The notes under the pieces are model-generated. The model made no database searches. It was not told the DNA's origin and was given only the letters and a program-made list of their open reading frames with translations. Of a stretch of DNA of 64,000 bases, positions 1-10,467 are shown one piece after another (position 1 is the first letter of the stretch; every line of letters begins with the position of its first letter). The position numbers and the translations under genes are program-made. Source of the stretch: Leifsonia sp. C5G2 (GTDB taxonomy: Bacteria; Actinomycetota; Actinomycetes; Actinomycetales; Microbacteriaceae); assembly GCF_013359685.1 (NCBI RefSeq), contig NZ_JABFMV010000008.1, forward strand, positions 124,001-188,000. Direction: 5' to 3'.

Positions 1-1
1 G

Positions 2-685
2 CTCCTGGCCGGGCTGATGGTCGTGGGCGCGCTGGTGATCTGGAGGTTCCTGCCCGCTGTGCAGCGCGATGCGGACGGCGCGTCGTCGCGCCGCCGGGAC
101 CGCTCGGCGCCGAAGGTTCGCGACCGCAGCATCCCCGCCGTCGTCATGGTGTGCGTGATCGCGGCCGTGACGATGGTCGGCCACTACGCGTTCTACACGT
201 TCGTCGTGCCCTTCCTCACCGGCCCGATGGGCGTGGCCGCGGGCAACGTCGGGGCCCTGCTGTTCGTCTACGGCATTGCCGGGGCGGGCGGCCTGCTGCT
301 TGCCGGATCCGTGCTGGGGCCGCGCCCGCAGCTGGGGCTGATCGTGACGCTGCTGGTCACCGGGCTGTCCGTCGCGGTGCTCGCCCTGGTCGCCGCGCAG
401 CCGGTGGCCGCCCTCGTCGCGTTCCTGCTCTGGGGCCTCGCCTTCGGCGCGCTCCCGCCGCTCCTGCAGACCCGCCTCCTGCACATGTCGTCGCCGGCGT
501 TCCGCGACACCGCGAGCGCGCTGTACACGACCTCGTTCAACATCGGGATCGGCGGCGGTGCGCTGGTCGGCTCGCTCATCTTCGACGCGGGCGGGCTGAT
601 GGTGCTGCCGTGGTGCTACGTCGCGCTGCTGCTCGTGTCGGTCGTGCTCGTCGCGGTGGTGGGCCGCCTGGAGCGCCGCCCCTGA
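2..685 (+). CDS. MFS transporter, C-terminal part (5' end outside window)
   Basis: The reading frame is open from the window edge, so the gene starts upstream; about 227 residues are visible. The segment has about six to seven hydrophobic helices with a basic loop (SSRRRDRSAPKVRDRS) after the first, as expected for the central cytoplasmic loop and C-terminal half of a 12-helix major facilitator. Features such as NIGIGGGALVGSLIFD resemble the Ara/sugar-efflux drug:H+ antiporters. It is an inner-membrane exporter; substrate cannot be told from this fragment. A palindromic repeat follows its stop codon. Confidence 0.8.
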   Translation, partial: LLAGLMVVGALVIWRFLPAVQRDADGASSRRRDRSAPKVRDRSIPAVVMVCVIAAVTMVGHYAFYTFVVPFLTGPMGVAAGNVGALLFVYGIAGAGGLLLAGSVLGPRPQLGLIVTLLVTGLSVAVLALVAAQPVAALVAFLLWGLAFGALPPLLQTRLLHMSSPAFRDTASALYTTSFNIGIGGGALVGSLIFDAGGLMVLPWCYVALLLVSVVLVAVVGRLERRP

Positions 686-707
686 TCCATGGGTCGCGAC
701 GCGGCAT

Positions 708-764
708 CCATGGGTCGCAACACGCCGTTCACGCTGGCGCATAACGGCGTGTTGCGTCCCATGG
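708..764. repeat. Long intergenic palindrome, family 1 copy 1
   Basis: Arms 708-729 and 743-764 are 22 nt each with a single mismatch (core GCAACACGCCGTT / AACGGCGTGTTGC) around a 13-nt loop. A second copy of the same core lies at 52441-52487, after rlmB. It follows the stop of the MFS gene and probably acts as a hairpin terminator, although no T-tract follows. The bases CATGGGTCGC are also repeated just upstream (689-698). Confidence 0.75.
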
Positions 765-844
765 ACGGGGCGGAGCGCGACGCCGCGTCGACCCGTGCCC
801 GCGGACCCGCCTCGGCGGGTACCATCCAAGATGGCGGACAGCGG

Positions 845-2107
845 ATGGCCGAACCGGATGGGACGATGACAGCGGGCACGACGAGCACCAGGCGACCGGT
901 CGCCGCCGAACCGCTGGGAGTACCGCGCCGGCTGCGCTTCGCCGGCCGCGAGGTCCCGTGGTGGGCGGCCGTGCTGGTCGTCTACGCCGTCTCGCGGCTG
1001 CTGACGACGGCGCTGATGCTCGCCCTGTTCATCGCCGCCACCGTCGGCCACTGGGAGTTCGCCAGCCCCCGGATGAACCCCACGTTCTTCACGTTCTCCG
1101 GCTCGTGGGACGGCTCGTACTACAGCCAGATCGTCGAGCAGGGCTACCCGACCTCGCTCCCGCTCGACGCCGACGGCTCGGTGCAGCAGAACCCGTGGGC
1201 GTTCCTCCCGCTGTTCCCGCTGATCGTGCGCGGGCTGATGTTCGTCACCGGGCTCGGCTTCTACCCGGCCGGGTTCACCGTGGCGATCCTGTTCGGGGCG
1301 GCGGCGAGCGTCGTGCTGTTCCGGCTGGTCGCGGCGCGCGCAGGGGTCTCCAGCGCTTTCTGGGCGACGGCGTTCTTCTGCTTCAGCCCGCTGTCGTTCG
1401 TGCTGCAGATCGCGTACGCCGAGACGCTGTTCTTCTTCCTGATGTTCGCGGCGCTGCTCGCGATGATCCACCGCCGCTACTGGGTGATGCTGCCGTTCGG
1501 GGTGGCTGCCGCGTTCACGCGGCCCGGCGCGCTCGCGCTCCCGCTGGCCCTCGCGATCGTGCTGGTCGTGCGCTTCGTGCGCGCCCGCCGTGGGACGGAC
1601 GCATTCCGGCCGCGCGAGCAGCTCACCATGCTCGTCACCGGCGCGCTCATGGCGGTCGCCGGGATGGCGTGGCCGATCATCGCTGCGGTCGTCACCGGCA
1701 CGGGCGACGCCTACGTGAGCACGGAGCTGTCGTGGTGGACCGGCTTCATCGGCAACGTCGCCTTCGTTCCGCTGACCCCGTGGTTCCTGCTCAGCTGGCG
1801 GTACCTGAGCATCCTCGGTGCCGTGATCGTGATCGGGATCGTCGCCGGCTACACCTGGATCCTCACCCGGCCGTCCGTGCGAGCCCTCGGCACCGAGGTG
1901 ATCGCGTACGCGGCGAGCTACGGGCTGTACCTGTTCGCGGTGTTCCTCCCGCAGCAGAGCACGTTCCGGCTCCTGCTGCCGCTCGCGCCGCTGGCCGGGG
2001 CCCGCGGGCTGACGCGCCACCGCAGGGCGCGGAAGGCCGCGCTGCTGACCTGCATCGCGCTGCAGCCGGTGGCGCTCGTGCTGCTGTGGTTCATCGGGTA
2101 CCCGTGA
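845..2107 (+). CDS. PIG-V-type mannosyltransferase family membrane protein
   Basis: About 420 residues, polytopic, with around ten hydrophobic segments. The first extracytoplasmic loop has the GT-C style motif [15 protein letters not shown], with the acidic residue expected of the PIG-V/Mannosyl_trans2 family, which transfers mannose from a lipid donor. ATG 845 is chosen because upstream in-frame codons read through the palindrome at 708-764; ATG 866 (MTAGTTS) is an alternative. It probably acts in lipoglycan or protein mannosylation; the acceptor is unknown. It is convergent with the hexosaminidase, with 16 bp between stops. Confidence 0.75.
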   Translation: MAEPDGTMTAGTTSTRRPVAAEPLGVPRRLRFAGREVPWWAAVLVVYAVSRLLTTALMLALFIAATVGHWEFASPRMNPTFFTFSGSWDGSYYSQIVEQGYPTSLPLDADGSVQQNPWAFLPLFPLIVRGLMFVTGLGFYPAGFTVAILFGAAASVVLFRLVAARAGVSSAFWATAFFCFSPLSFVLQIAYAETLFFFLMFAALLAMIHRRYWVMLPFGVAAAFTRPGALALPLALAIVLVVRFVRARRGTDAFRPREQLTMLVTGALMAVAGMAWPIIAAVVTGTGDAYVSTELSWWTGFIGNVAFVPLTPWFLLSWRYLSILGAVIVIGIVAGYTWILTRPSVRALGTEVIAYAASYGLYLFAVFLPQQSTFRLLLPLAPLAGARGLTRHRRARKAALLTCIALQPVALVLLWFIGYP

Positions 2108-2123
2108 TCCGGGTGGTGCCGGT

Positions 2124-3653
2124 TCAGCCGGCGCCGGGCTCCGCGGCCAGCTGCCGCGATGGCACCTCGGGCACCTGCCGGTAGCGGGTCCCTGCCGCGT
2201 CCCAGTGCTCGGCCAGCACGGCCACCCGCTCGGCGAACTCCTCGAGGTCGCGGGCGGACTCGACCGGCTCGGTGTCGGCCGGGGCGGGGGACCAGCCGAT
2301 CTCCGCGACCGCGGCCAGGCGCGGGAACACCATCTCCTCGACGTCCTCGATGGTCGGGACCGTCTCGGTCCAGAGCGGCGCCTCGACGCCGAGGATGTGC
2401 GCGTCTCCGAGACCGGGCACGATGCGGGCCGGGTCCCAGGCATAGGAGTCGCGCAGCGTGGTCGGGCCGCCGGTCCAGTCCTGGCCCATCGTGTCGCCGT
2501 CCTCGTACACGATGTCGAGGTAGGCGGCGTCGGAGGGCGACAGGATGACGGACCCGCCGTTGCGGACGAAGGCGAGCGCGAGGTCGGCCGCTCGGTCACG
2601 CGGGGTCGTGAAATCCCAGTACTGGCCGACGGTCCCCGCCGGAAGACCCTCGACCTTCCCCACCTCGTGCCAGCCGACCGGGATCTTGCCGTTCGCGGCG
2701 ATGACGGCGGCGGCATCCCGGACGAACTCCGCGAAGTCGCCGGGCGTGGTGCTCAGCGCCTCGTCGCCGCCCAGGTGCAGGAACGGGCCGGGAGTGAGCG
2801 CGGCGACCTCGCGCACGACGTCCCGCACGAACCGGCGCGTCGTCTCGTCGCCCGACCGGAGGCTGCTGAAGCCGACCTCCCGGCCGGTGTAGAGCTCCGG
2901 CGCGACGCCGTCCGCGGTGAGCTCGGGATACGACGCGAGCGCGGCGTTGGTGTGCCCGGGCATGTCGATCTCCGGCACGATCGTCACGTGCCGGGCGGCG
3001 GCGTACGCGACGAGGTCGCGGAACTCCCGCTGCGTGTAGGAGCCGCCGCGGCTGCCGTCGCTGCCGGTCGAGCCGCCGACGCGGGTCAGGTCGGGCCACG
3101 ACTCGATCTGGAGGCGCCAGCCCTGGTCGTCGGTCAGGTGCAGGTGCAGGTGGTTGACCTTGAGCAGCACGATCGCGTCGATGAAGCGCTCGACCTCGGC
3201 GGGCGTGAAGAAGTGGCGGGCCACATCCAGCATCGCCCCGCGGTAGCGGAAGCGCGGGTGGTCGTGGACGTTCACCGCGTCGATCGTGGGCGCGTCGCCG
3301 CCGTCTGCGGGCAGCAGTTGCCGGAGGGTCTGCGCGCCCCAGAACGCGCCGGCCGGGGTGGCCGCGCCGATGCGCACGCCCTCCGCCGCGACCTCCAGCG
3401 TGTAGCCCTCCTCGCTGTCGGCGCCGTCCCCGTGCGGTCCCTCGCCCGGTGCGATCACGATGGCGATGTCGCCGAACGCGGGGGGCTCGTCCACGATCGC
3501 AGGCAGGCGGCCGCAATCCGTCGCCAATTCTGCGCGCAGCAGAACCGCGACGTCGTGGGCGCCCGGGCCGGCCACGCTGATGCGGGCGGCGGGGGAGAGG
3601 GTGAAGGGGGCGGCGTCCAGCTGGTCCATGCGGACAGGGCGGGGCACGACCAC
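2124..3653 (-). CDS. Beta-N-acetylhexosaminidase (GH20)
   Basis: 509 residues. Starts at GTG 3653, giving [13 protein letters not shown], the usual opening of the GH20b domain; AAGGAG lies 5 nt upstream, which decides the start. The catalytic barrel carries [12 protein letters not shown] and the acid pair in HLGGDEAL (Asp-Glu), with WDP and VGWHE motifs nearby. It removes terminal GlcNAc/GalNAc from chitin- or peptidoglycan-derived sugars by substrate-assisted catalysis. No signal peptide is visible, so it is probably cytoplasmic and works on imported oligosaccharides. Divergent from glyA. Confidence 0.93.
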   Translation of the reverse strand: MVVPRPVRMDQLDAAPFTLSPAARISVAGPGAHDVAVLLRAELATDCGRLPAIVDEPPAFGDIAIVIAPGEGPHGDGADSEEGYTLEVAAEGVRIGAATPAGAFWGAQTLRQLLPADGGDAPTIDAVNVHDHPRFRYRGAMLDVARHFFTPAEVERFIDAIVLLKVNHLHLHLTDDQGWRLQIESWPDLTRVGGSTGSDGSRGGSYTQREFRDLVAYAAARHVTIVPEIDMPGHTNAALASYPELTADGVAPELYTGREVGFSSLRSGDETTRRFVRDVVREVAALTPGPFLHLGGDEALSTTPGDFAEFVRDAAAVIAANGKIPVGWHEVGKVEGLPAGTVGQYWDFTTPRDRAADLALAFVRNGGSVILSPSDAAYLDIVYEDGDTMGQDWTGGPTTLRDSYAWDPARIVPGLGDAHILGVEAPLWTETVPTIEDVEEMVFPRLAAVAEIGWSPAPADTEPVESARDLEEFAERVAVLAEHWDAAGTRYRQVPEVPSRQLAAEPGAG

Positions 3654-3785
3654 GCTGGCTCCTTGCACGTCGGGGACGGGGGGCCGACGTCGCCCGCCCC
3701 ACGAGGGTCGGCCACAGCGAGTATTGCAGGAGCCTTTACTTATGGGCAAGGGTTCCGCCCACCGCCCGCTTTGCTATGCTGGCCA

Positions 3786-3885
3786 GGTCGCAACTGGCGC
3801 TCAGATGGTCACCATCGGGGAGCGACACGCAACCTCCTTGAACACGGGTGGATTCGGCCGCGCGCCTGGGTCGATACGCAGATGG
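3786..3885 (+). promoter_or_regulatory. ZTP (pfl) riboswitch upstream of glyA, with -10 TATGCT
   Basis: A -10 hexamer TATGCT (3775-3780) places transcription near 3787. The leader then shows pfl-RNA features: GTCGC/GCGAC outer stem (3787-3791/3821-3825), CTGGCG, hairpin GATGG-TCA-CCATC, CGGGGAGCG and, in the 3' half, CGCGCCTGGGTCGA. The class senses ZMP/ZTP and controls one-carbon genes such as glyA and folD. CTCCTT (3834-3839) is perfectly complementary to the glyA Shine-Dalgarno AAGGAG (3900-3905), a plausible translational switch (inference). Confidence 0.8.
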
Positions 3886-3911
3886 TCCACCCCTGTCCGA
3901 AGGAGCCGGTT

Positions 3912-5237
3912 TTGACCGACACGTTGCCCTCCACCTTCACAGCCCCGCTCTCCGAGGTCGACCCGGAGATCGCCGAGGTGCTGCAGCTCGAGCTCGGTCG
4001 CCAGCGCGACTACCTCGAGATGATCGCCTCCGAGAACTTCGTGCCGCGCGCGGTGCTCGAAGCCGTCGGCTCGGTGCTCACCAACAAGTACGCCGAGGGC
4101 TACCCGGGCCGCCGCTACTACGGCGGCTGCGAGTACGTCGACATCGCCGAGCAGCTGGCGATCGACCGGGCGAAGGCCCTGTTCGGCGCCGAGTACGCCA
4201 ACGTCCAGCCGCACTCCGGCGCCTCGGCCAACGCCGCGGTGCTGTCGGCGATCGCGACGCCCGGCGACACCATCCTGGGCCTGGAGCTCGCCCACGGCGG
4301 CCACCTGACCCACGGGATGAAGCTCAACTTCTCCGGCAAGCTCTACAACGCCGTGTCGTACGGCGTCGACCCGGAGACCTTCCTCGTCGACATGAACGTC
4401 GTGCGCGACAAGGCGCTGGAGCACAAGCCGCAGGTCATCATCGCCGGCTGGTCCGCCTACCCGCGCCAGCTCGACTTCGCCGCCTTCCGCGAGATCGCGG
4501 ACGAGGTGGGCGCCAAGCTCTGGGTCGACATGGCGCACTTCGCCGGCCTCGTCGCCGCCGGGCTCCACCCCTCGCCCGTGCCCTTCGCCGACGTCGTCAG
4601 CTCCACGGTGCACAAGACCATCGGCGGCCCGCGTTCCGGCTTCATCGTCAGCCGCGACATGGAGCTCGCCAAGAAGCTCAACTCCAACGTCTTCCCCGGC
4701 CAGCAGGGCGGACCGCTCATGCACGTGATCGCGGCGAAGGCGACCGCGTTCAAGCTCGCGGCGACGGAGGAGTTCAAGGACCGCCAGGCCCGCACCATCC
4801 GCGGCGCCCAGCTTCTGGCCGAGCGGCTGACCGCCGACGACTCCCGCGCCGCCGGCGTGGACGTGCTCACCGGAGGCACCGACGTGCATCTGGTGCTCGC
4901 CGACCTGCGCACCTCGGAGCTCGACGGCCAGCAGGCGGAGGACGTGCTGCACGAGGTCGGCATCACCGTGAACCGCAACGCGGTGCCGTTCGACCCGCGC
5001 CCGCCGATGGTGACCTCCGGCCTGCGCATCGGCACTCCGGCGCTCGCGACCCGCGGCTTCGGCGACACCGAGTTCACCGAGGTGGCCGACATCATCGCCC
5101 TCGCGCTGCGCCCCGGCGCCGACACCCGCGCCCTCCGCGCCCGCGTCGACGCCCTCACCGCGGCCTTCCCGCTCTATCCCGGCCTGACCCCGTCCGGCCA
5201 GGAGGGCTTCCCGGTCGAGCTCCCCTCCTCGATCTGA
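3912..5237 (+). CDS. glyA: Serine hydroxymethyltransferase
   Basis: 441 residues, normal family length. PLP-dependent interconversion of serine and glycine coupled to 5,10-methylene-THF. The PLP lysine is in [27 protein letters not shown] and the MIASENF start region are typical. TTG 3912 is chosen because AAGGAG sits 6 nt upstream; an in-frame ATG at 3882 lies inside the riboswitch leader. The next gene is folD, which uses the same cofactor pool, and the leader is a ZTP riboswitch. Confidence 0.97.
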   Translation: MTDTLPSTFTAPLSEVDPEIAEVLQLELGRQRDYLEMIASENFVPRAVLEAVGSVLTNKYAEGYPGRRYYGGCEYVDIAEQLAIDRAKALFGAEYANVQPHSGASANAAVLSAIATPGDTILGLELAHGGHLTHGMKLNFSGKLYNAVSYGVDPETFLVDMNVVRDKALEHKPQVIIAGWSAYPRQLDFAAFREIADEVGAKLWVDMAHFAGLVAAGLHPSPVPFADVVSSTVHKTIGGPRSGFIVSRDMELAKKLNSNVFPGQQGGPLMHVIAAKATAFKLAATEEFKDRQARTIRGAQLLAERLTADDSRAAGVDVLTGGTDVHLVLADLRTSELDGQQAEDVLHEVGITVNRNAVPFDPRPPMVTSGLRIGTPALATRGFGDTEFTEVADIIALALRPGADTRALRARVDALTAAFPLYPGLTPSGQEGFPVELPSSI

Positions 5238-5256
5238 CCCCACCCCCCTCACCATC

Positions 5257-5311
5257 AGTTCCTGAGTTCTTCGAGCATTTCGCGCCGATCTGCTCGAAGA
5301 ACTCAGGAGCT
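5257..5311. repeat. Intergenic palindrome, family 2 copy 1
   Basis: Between glyA and folD. Arms CCTGAGTTCTTCGAGCA (5261-5277) and its exact complement (5291-5307) enclose a 13-nt loop; one mismatch extends the stem to AGCT. Related copies lie at 42014-42066 and 44204-44262, and the flank GTTGGCTTCG after the right arm is nearly shared with the 44204 copy. Probably a transcript 3' end or processing hairpin. Confidence 0.75.
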
Positions 5312-5337
5312 GTTGGCTTCGCGCGCAAGGAGAGAAT

Positions 5338-6219
5338 GTGACGGCACGGATTCTGGACGGGAAGGCGACCGCCGGAGAGATCAAGGCGGAGCTGAAGGAG
5401 CGCGTCAGCGCGCTGCGCGAGAAGGGGGTCGTACCGGGGCTCGGGACGATTCTGGTCGGGGACGACCCGGGCTCGCAGTGGTACGTCGCGGGCAAGCACC
5501 GGGACTGCGCCGAGGTGGGCATCGCGTCCATCCGCCGCGACCTCCCCGCCGACATCTCGCAGGCCGAGCTCGAGGCCGTCGTCGAGGAGCTCAACGCCGA
5601 CCCCGACTGCACCGGCTTCATCGTGCAGCTGCCGCTGCCGGCGCATCTCGACACCGATGCGATCCTCGAGCTGGTCGACCCGGCGAAGGACGCCGACGGC
5701 CTCCACCCCACGAACCTCGGCCGCCTGGTGCTGAACGTGAACCGCCCCATCACCTCCCCGCTCCCGTGCACCCCTCGGGGCGTCATCGAGCTCATGCTGC
5801 GCCACGACATCGACATCCGCGGCAAGGATGTCGTGGTCGTGGGCCGCGGCGTCACCGTGGGCCGCCCGATCGGCTCGCTGCTCACCCGCCGCGAGTTCAA
5901 CGCGACCGTCACCCTCACCCACACCGGCACCCGCGACCTCGACGCGCACCTGCGCCGCGCCGACATCATCGTCGCCGCTGCGGGCGTCGCGGGCCTGGTC
6001 ACGGCCGCGAACGTCAAGCCGGGCGCGATCGTGCTCGACGTCGGCGTCAGCCGTGTGGAGGACCCGGTGACCGGCAAGAGCGTCGTCGCGGGCGATGTGG
6101 CACCGGATGTGGCCGAGGTCGCCTCCTGGGTGTCGCCGAATCCGGGCGGCGTCGGGCCGATGACCCGCGCCCTGCTGCTGCAGAACGTCGTCGAGTCCGC
6201 GGAGCGGGAGCTGGCGTGA
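5338..6219 (+). CDS. folD: Bifunctional methylene-THF dehydrogenase / methenyl-THF cyclohydrolase
   Basis: 293 residues, GTG start with AAGGAG just upstream. Converts 5,10-methylene-THF to 10-formyl-THF, directly using the product of GlyA. Recognisable motifs: [22 protein letters not shown] near the substrate pocket, [13 protein letters not shown], and the NADP site [17 protein letters not shown], ending with [13 protein letters not shown]. Cytoplasmic. Its stop overlaps the start of the YbaK gene (GTGA), so the two are translationally coupled. Confidence 0.97.
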   Translation: MTARILDGKATAGEIKAELKERVSALREKGVVPGLGTILVGDDPGSQWYVAGKHRDCAEVGIASIRRDLPADISQAELEAVVEELNADPDCTGFIVQLPLPAHLDTDAILELVDPAKDADGLHPTNLGRLVLNVNRPITSPLPCTPRGVIELMLRHDIDIRGKDVVVVGRGVTVGRPIGSLLTRREFNATVTLTHTGTRDLDAHLRRADIIVAAAGVAGLVTAANVKPGAIVLDVGVSRVEDPVTGKSVVAGDVAPDVAEVASWVSPNPGGVGPMTRALLLQNVVESAERELA

Positions 6220-6713
6220 CCGACGCCGAGCGCACGCATCCGGCCGTCGAGCGCGTCGAGGCGGCGCTGCTCGCCGCCGGGGTGGAGCCGCGGGTGCGGT
6301 GGTTCGAGACCGCCACGCCGACCGCCGTCGCGGCCGCCGCGGAGCTGGGCGTCGAGGTCGGCGCGATCGCCAACTCCCTCGTCTTCACGATCGACGGGGA
6401 GCCGCTCCTCGTGATGACCTCCGGCGCGCACCGCGTCGACACGCAGTTCCTCGGCGAGCGGCTGGGCGGCCGGATCCGCCGCGCCGACGCCGACACCGTG
6501 AAGGCGGCGACCGGCCAGACGATCGGCGGTGTCGCGCCGGTCGGACACCCTGCGCCGCTGCGGACCGTGGTGGATGTGGCGCTCGCCGGCTACCCGGAGG
6601 TCTGGGCCGCGGCGGGCCACGCGCACACGGTGTTCCCGACCACGTTCGACGAGCTGGTCCGGCTCACCGGCGGCGAGCCCGGGCCGGTGGAGCCGGGGCC
6701 GGCGTCGGCCTGA
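6216..6713 (+). CDS. YbaK/EbsC-type aminoacyl-tRNA editing domain protein
   Basis: 165 residues from GTG 6216, which overlaps the folD stop in GTGA. Contains one YbaK fold: [22 protein letters not shown] and the [13 protein letters not shown] loop typical of free-standing trans-editing domains that hydrolyse mis-acylated tRNA, usually Cys-tRNA(Pro) or Ala-tRNA(Pro). Which tRNA it proofreads cannot be told. Coupled to folD, a neighbour without an obvious functional link. Confidence 0.85.
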   Translation: MTDAERTHPAVERVEAALLAAGVEPRVRWFETATPTAVAAAAELGVEVGAIANSLVFTIDGEPLLVMTSGAHRVDTQFLGERLGGRIRRADADTVKAATGQTIGGVAPVGHPAPLRTVVDVALAGYPEVWAAAGHAHTVFPTTFDELVRLTGGEPGPVEPGPASA

Positions 6714-6777
6714 CGACGGAGCCGCGTCCGACCGGAGGCGGACGATGCGGGACGGTGATCGCCGTTACCGTCGACGC

Positions 6778-7119
6778 ATGAGGTCGTCCACCCGCCGTAC
6801 GCTCGCCGTCTGCGTCGGCGTCCTCTTCGTCGGATTCGGACTGTACGCCGGCGTGATGCAGCTGGGCGCGGCATGGAAGAACCCGTGCTCGCGCTTCGGC
6901 ACTCCACCTCCCGGCGCCGTGGTATCGGAGACCCCGGCGGTGGTCGGCGAACAGCGGAGCTTCTGGCCGATCGGCAGCGTCTGCGACTGGCGCCGAGCCG
7001 ACGGCCGGGGGACCGTGAGGAGCGACAACGGCGACCTCGCCCTGTCTGCCGCGACCTACGCGGCGATCGGCGGCGGACTCACGCTGGCCGTCCTCGGCGG
7101 GCGACCGCGCCGCCCCTAG
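6778..7119 (+). CDS. Small membrane protein of unknown function
   Basis: 113 residues. One N-terminal helix (TLAVCVGVLFVGFGLYAGVM), an extracytoplasmic stretch with two cysteines (NPCSRFG, SVCDWRR) that could form a disulfide, and a second C-terminal helix (AAIGGGLTLAVLGG). The -10 TACCGT (6766-6771) ends 6 nt before the ATG, suggesting a leaderless transcript. I do not recognise the family. Its stop overlaps the convergent MBL gene's stop by 4 bp. Confidence 0.6.
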   Translation: MRSSTRRTLAVCVGVLFVGFGLYAGVMQLGAAWKNPCSRFGTPPPGAVVSETPAVVGEQRSFWPIGSVCDWRRADGRGTVRSDNGDLALSAATYAAIGGGLTLAVLGGRPRRP

Positions 7120-7916
7120 CCCTCGAACACCACCACGAACCGTTTGCGCACGACCCGCTCGCCCGGCTCGCCGCGGAGGTCGCCGAGTGCGGCGAGCACC
7201 CGGTCCAGGATGCCCGGCCGCAGCGGCAGGGGCGCTTCGTCGGGCTGCTCCACCGTGCCCGCGGGGTAGTCGACGCCCGGTTCGGTGGACATCTCCACGT
7301 GCGCGCCGCGCAGCTCCCGTACGGGCGCCGTTGGGTCGTCGCGGAACCGGATCAGCCGCTCGATCGTCGCCCGGTACTGCGGCAGGTCGCGCACGTACAG
7401 GCGCGCCGGGAGCACCGTGTCGCCGGTGAACAGGATGCCGGTGCGGCGGTCGAAGAACACCACGGCGGACGGCTCGTGGCCCGGCCCGCCGATCACGTCG
7501 ACGACGCGGCGGCCCAGGTCGAACGCGACCCTGTCGTCCGGCCAGGAGCGGAAGCCGAAGAAGCCGATGACCTCGGCGGGGCTGGTGCCGACGACGGTCG
7601 TGCCCGGCCGGTCCCGCAGCAGCGCGTCGCCGGCGATGTGGTCGCGGTGCGCGTGCGAGTGCGCCACGACGAGCGGATACGGCCGGACGAACACGACGGG
7701 ATTGCGGCGCAGCCACTCCGCGATGAGCCCTTCGACGGTGGCCCGGAGCGGGAAGACCGACTCGTCGGTGGTCGCACCCGTGTCGATGAGCAGGGCGCGC
7801 TCGCGGCCGAACAGCAGGAACAGGAACGGCGCCTCCCAGTGCGAGCCCTTCGGCTGGCGCACCTGGACCGTGTCCCCGTCCAGCCAGGTCACCTCCGGCG
7901 CAGCATCCCCAGTCAC
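7116..7916 (-). CDS. Metallo-beta-lactamase-fold hydrolase, likely phosphate-regulated
   Basis: 266 residues from GTG 7916. Zinc ligands are visible in order: HSHAHRDH (HxHxDH), GGPGHEPSAVVFFDRR and FTGDTVLP, i.e. a full MBL active site. The N-terminal part (ALLIDTGATTDES) is typical of small-molecule MBL hydrolases. No signal peptide. A PHO-box-like pair of direct repeats lies 23-40 bp upstream, so it may belong to the PhoP/RegX3 regulon, perhaps as a phosphodiesterase; this role is inference. It shares stop bases with the convergent gene. Confidence 0.8.
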   Translation of the reverse strand: MTGDAAPEVTWLDGDTVQVRQPKGSHWEAPFLFLLFGRERALLIDTGATTDESVFPLRATVEGLIAEWLRRNPVVFVRPYPLVVAHSHAHRDHIAGDALLRDRPGTTVVGTSPAEVIGFFGFRSWPDDRVAFDLGRRVVDVIGGPGHEPSAVVFFDRRTGILFTGDTVLPARLYVRDLPQYRATIERLIRFRDDPTAPVRELRGAHVEMSTEPGVDYPAGTVEQPDEAPLPLRPGILDRVLAALGDLRGEPGERVVRKRFVVVFEG

Positions 7917-7938
7917 ACCCTCTATTCTTCCAACCCCC

Positions 7939-7956
7939 GGTAAACCCCAGGTGAAC
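7939..7956 (-). promoter_or_regulatory. PHO box (direct repeats) upstream of the MBL hydrolase
   Basis: On the minus strand GTTCACC-tggg-GTTTACC, two 7-mers with an exact 11-bp period; the first equals the Streptomyces PhoP PHO-box consensus. A weaker third unit lies just beyond (around 7961-7967). Similar repeats occur upstream of pstS, ppk and between phoU and senX3 in this window. Confidence 0.65.
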
Positions 7957-8023
7957 AGCCCGGTGAGGTGCTCGTCGTTGCGCCCGACACGCCGGCCGGG
8001 AGCGCAACGGCGAGCACCTCGCG

Positions 8024-9180
8024 TCAGCTCTCGCGGCGGGCGCCCTCCGAGGCCGCCACGGTGAACACGTCCGGTGCGGCGAAGGCGTGCTCTGCGAAGG
8101 CGCCGTCGAGCGCGACCTGCACCCGGCTGACGGCGTCGGACGGCACCAGCGCGATGGCCGAGCCGCCGAAGCCGCCCCCGGTCATCCGCGCGCCGATCGC
8201 GCCGTTCGCCTGCGCGGTCTCGACGGCGAGGTCGAGCTCCGGCACCGAGATCTCGAAGTCGTCCCGCATCGAGATGTGGGAGGCGTCGAGCAGCTCGCCG
8301 ATCGCCCGCGGCCCCTGCTCGCGCAGTGTGCGCACGGTGTCGAGCACGCGCTGGTCCTCGGTCACGATGTGGCGGACGCGACGGAACGTCACGTCGTCGA
8401 GCACCTCGCGCGCACGGTCCAGGTCGGCGACCGAGACGTCCCGGAGCGCGTCGACCCCGAGGATGCGCGCACCCTCTTCGCAGGAGGCGCGCCGGTCGGC
8501 GTACCCGCCGGTGGCGTGGGCGTGCGTGACGCCGGTGTCGATGATGAGGATCTCGAGCCCGGCCTCCTCGAGGCCGAGCGGAACGATCTGCGACTCCAGC
8601 GACCGGCAGTCGAGGAAGACGGCCGCGTCGCGGCGGCCGAGGAGCGAGGCGGACTGGTCCATGATCCCGGTCGGGGCGCCGACGGCGACGTTCTCGGCGC
8701 GCTGTCCGACCCGCGCGAGCGTGCGGCGGTCCAGACCGAGCCGCCAGAGCTCGTCGAGGGCCACCAGCACGGCGCTCTCGATCGCGGCGGACGACGACAG
8801 GCCGGCGCCGACCGGAACGTTGGAGTCGATCAGGATGTCGACACCGGGGACGGCCTGCAGGTCGGTCCCGAACTCGCCGAGCGCCCAGGCGACGCCCAGC
8901 GGGTAGGCCGACCAGCCGCTCAGCACCTCCGGGCCGAGCTCGTCGAGGGACACCTCCACCAGCTCGTCGGCGAAGGTGCTCCCGACGCGCAGCATGCGGT
9001 CGTCGCGCGCCCCGACGGCGGCGACGGTCCGGCGGTTGATCGCGAAGGGCAGCACGAAGCCGAGGTTGTAGTCGGTGTGCTCGCCGATCAGGTTGACGCG
9101 GCCGGGAGCCGACCACACGCCGTCGGGCTCGCGGCCGAACACCTCGGCGAAGTCGTCGCGGACACCCGTGCGCAGGTCGG

Positions 9181-9184
<4 letters not shown>
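8024..9184 (-). CDS. galK: Galactokinase
   Basis: 386 residues. GHMP kinase with the galactokinase signature GRVNLIGEHTDYNLGFVLP near residue 28, the ATP motif VPVGAGLSSSAAIESAV and the C-terminal MTGGGFGGSAIAL. Phosphorylates galactose at C1 in the Leloir pathway. Its ATG overlaps the galT stop (ATGA), so galT-galK is one operon read leftward from the divergent promoter at about 10.4 kb. Confidence 0.96.
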
Positions 9185-10386
<1,202 letters not shown>

Positions 10387-10390
10387 GCGT

Positions 10391-10439
10391 TCCTTTCGTT
10401 TCCGAAAGGAAGAATACGCTGGCGCTTTCGTATTGACAA
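10391..10439. promoter_or_regulatory. Divergent gal promoters with overlapping -35 boxes and operator dyad
   Basis: Leftward promoter for galT: TTGTCA (10434-10439), 17 bp, TATTCT (10411-10416). Rightward promoter for the DeoR gene: TTGACA (10433-10438), 17 bp, CACCAT (10456-10461), 6 nt before its ATG. TCCTTTCG-TTTC-CGAAAGGA (10391-10410) is an 8-bp inverted repeat downstream of the galT -10, and a third GCTTTCG half-site lies at about 10424-10430: a likely operator for the adjacent regulator. Confidence 0.7.
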
Positions 10440-10467
10440 GAATCCGCAAGCGTTCCACCATGGGCGG

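Noticed and set aside
2205-3900. Long open frame fused in front of glyA on the plus strand
   Set aside because: It lies antisense to the hexosaminidase gene, whose GGDE and GH20 motifs are clear; high GC leaves the opposite frame open by chance. The glyA start is fixed by its Shine-Dalgarno at 3900-3905.
3801-6626. A 941-codon minus-strand frame over glyA and folD
   Set aside because: Arg/Ala/Gly-rich translation without domains, antisense to two well-supported genes: a GC-rich shadow.
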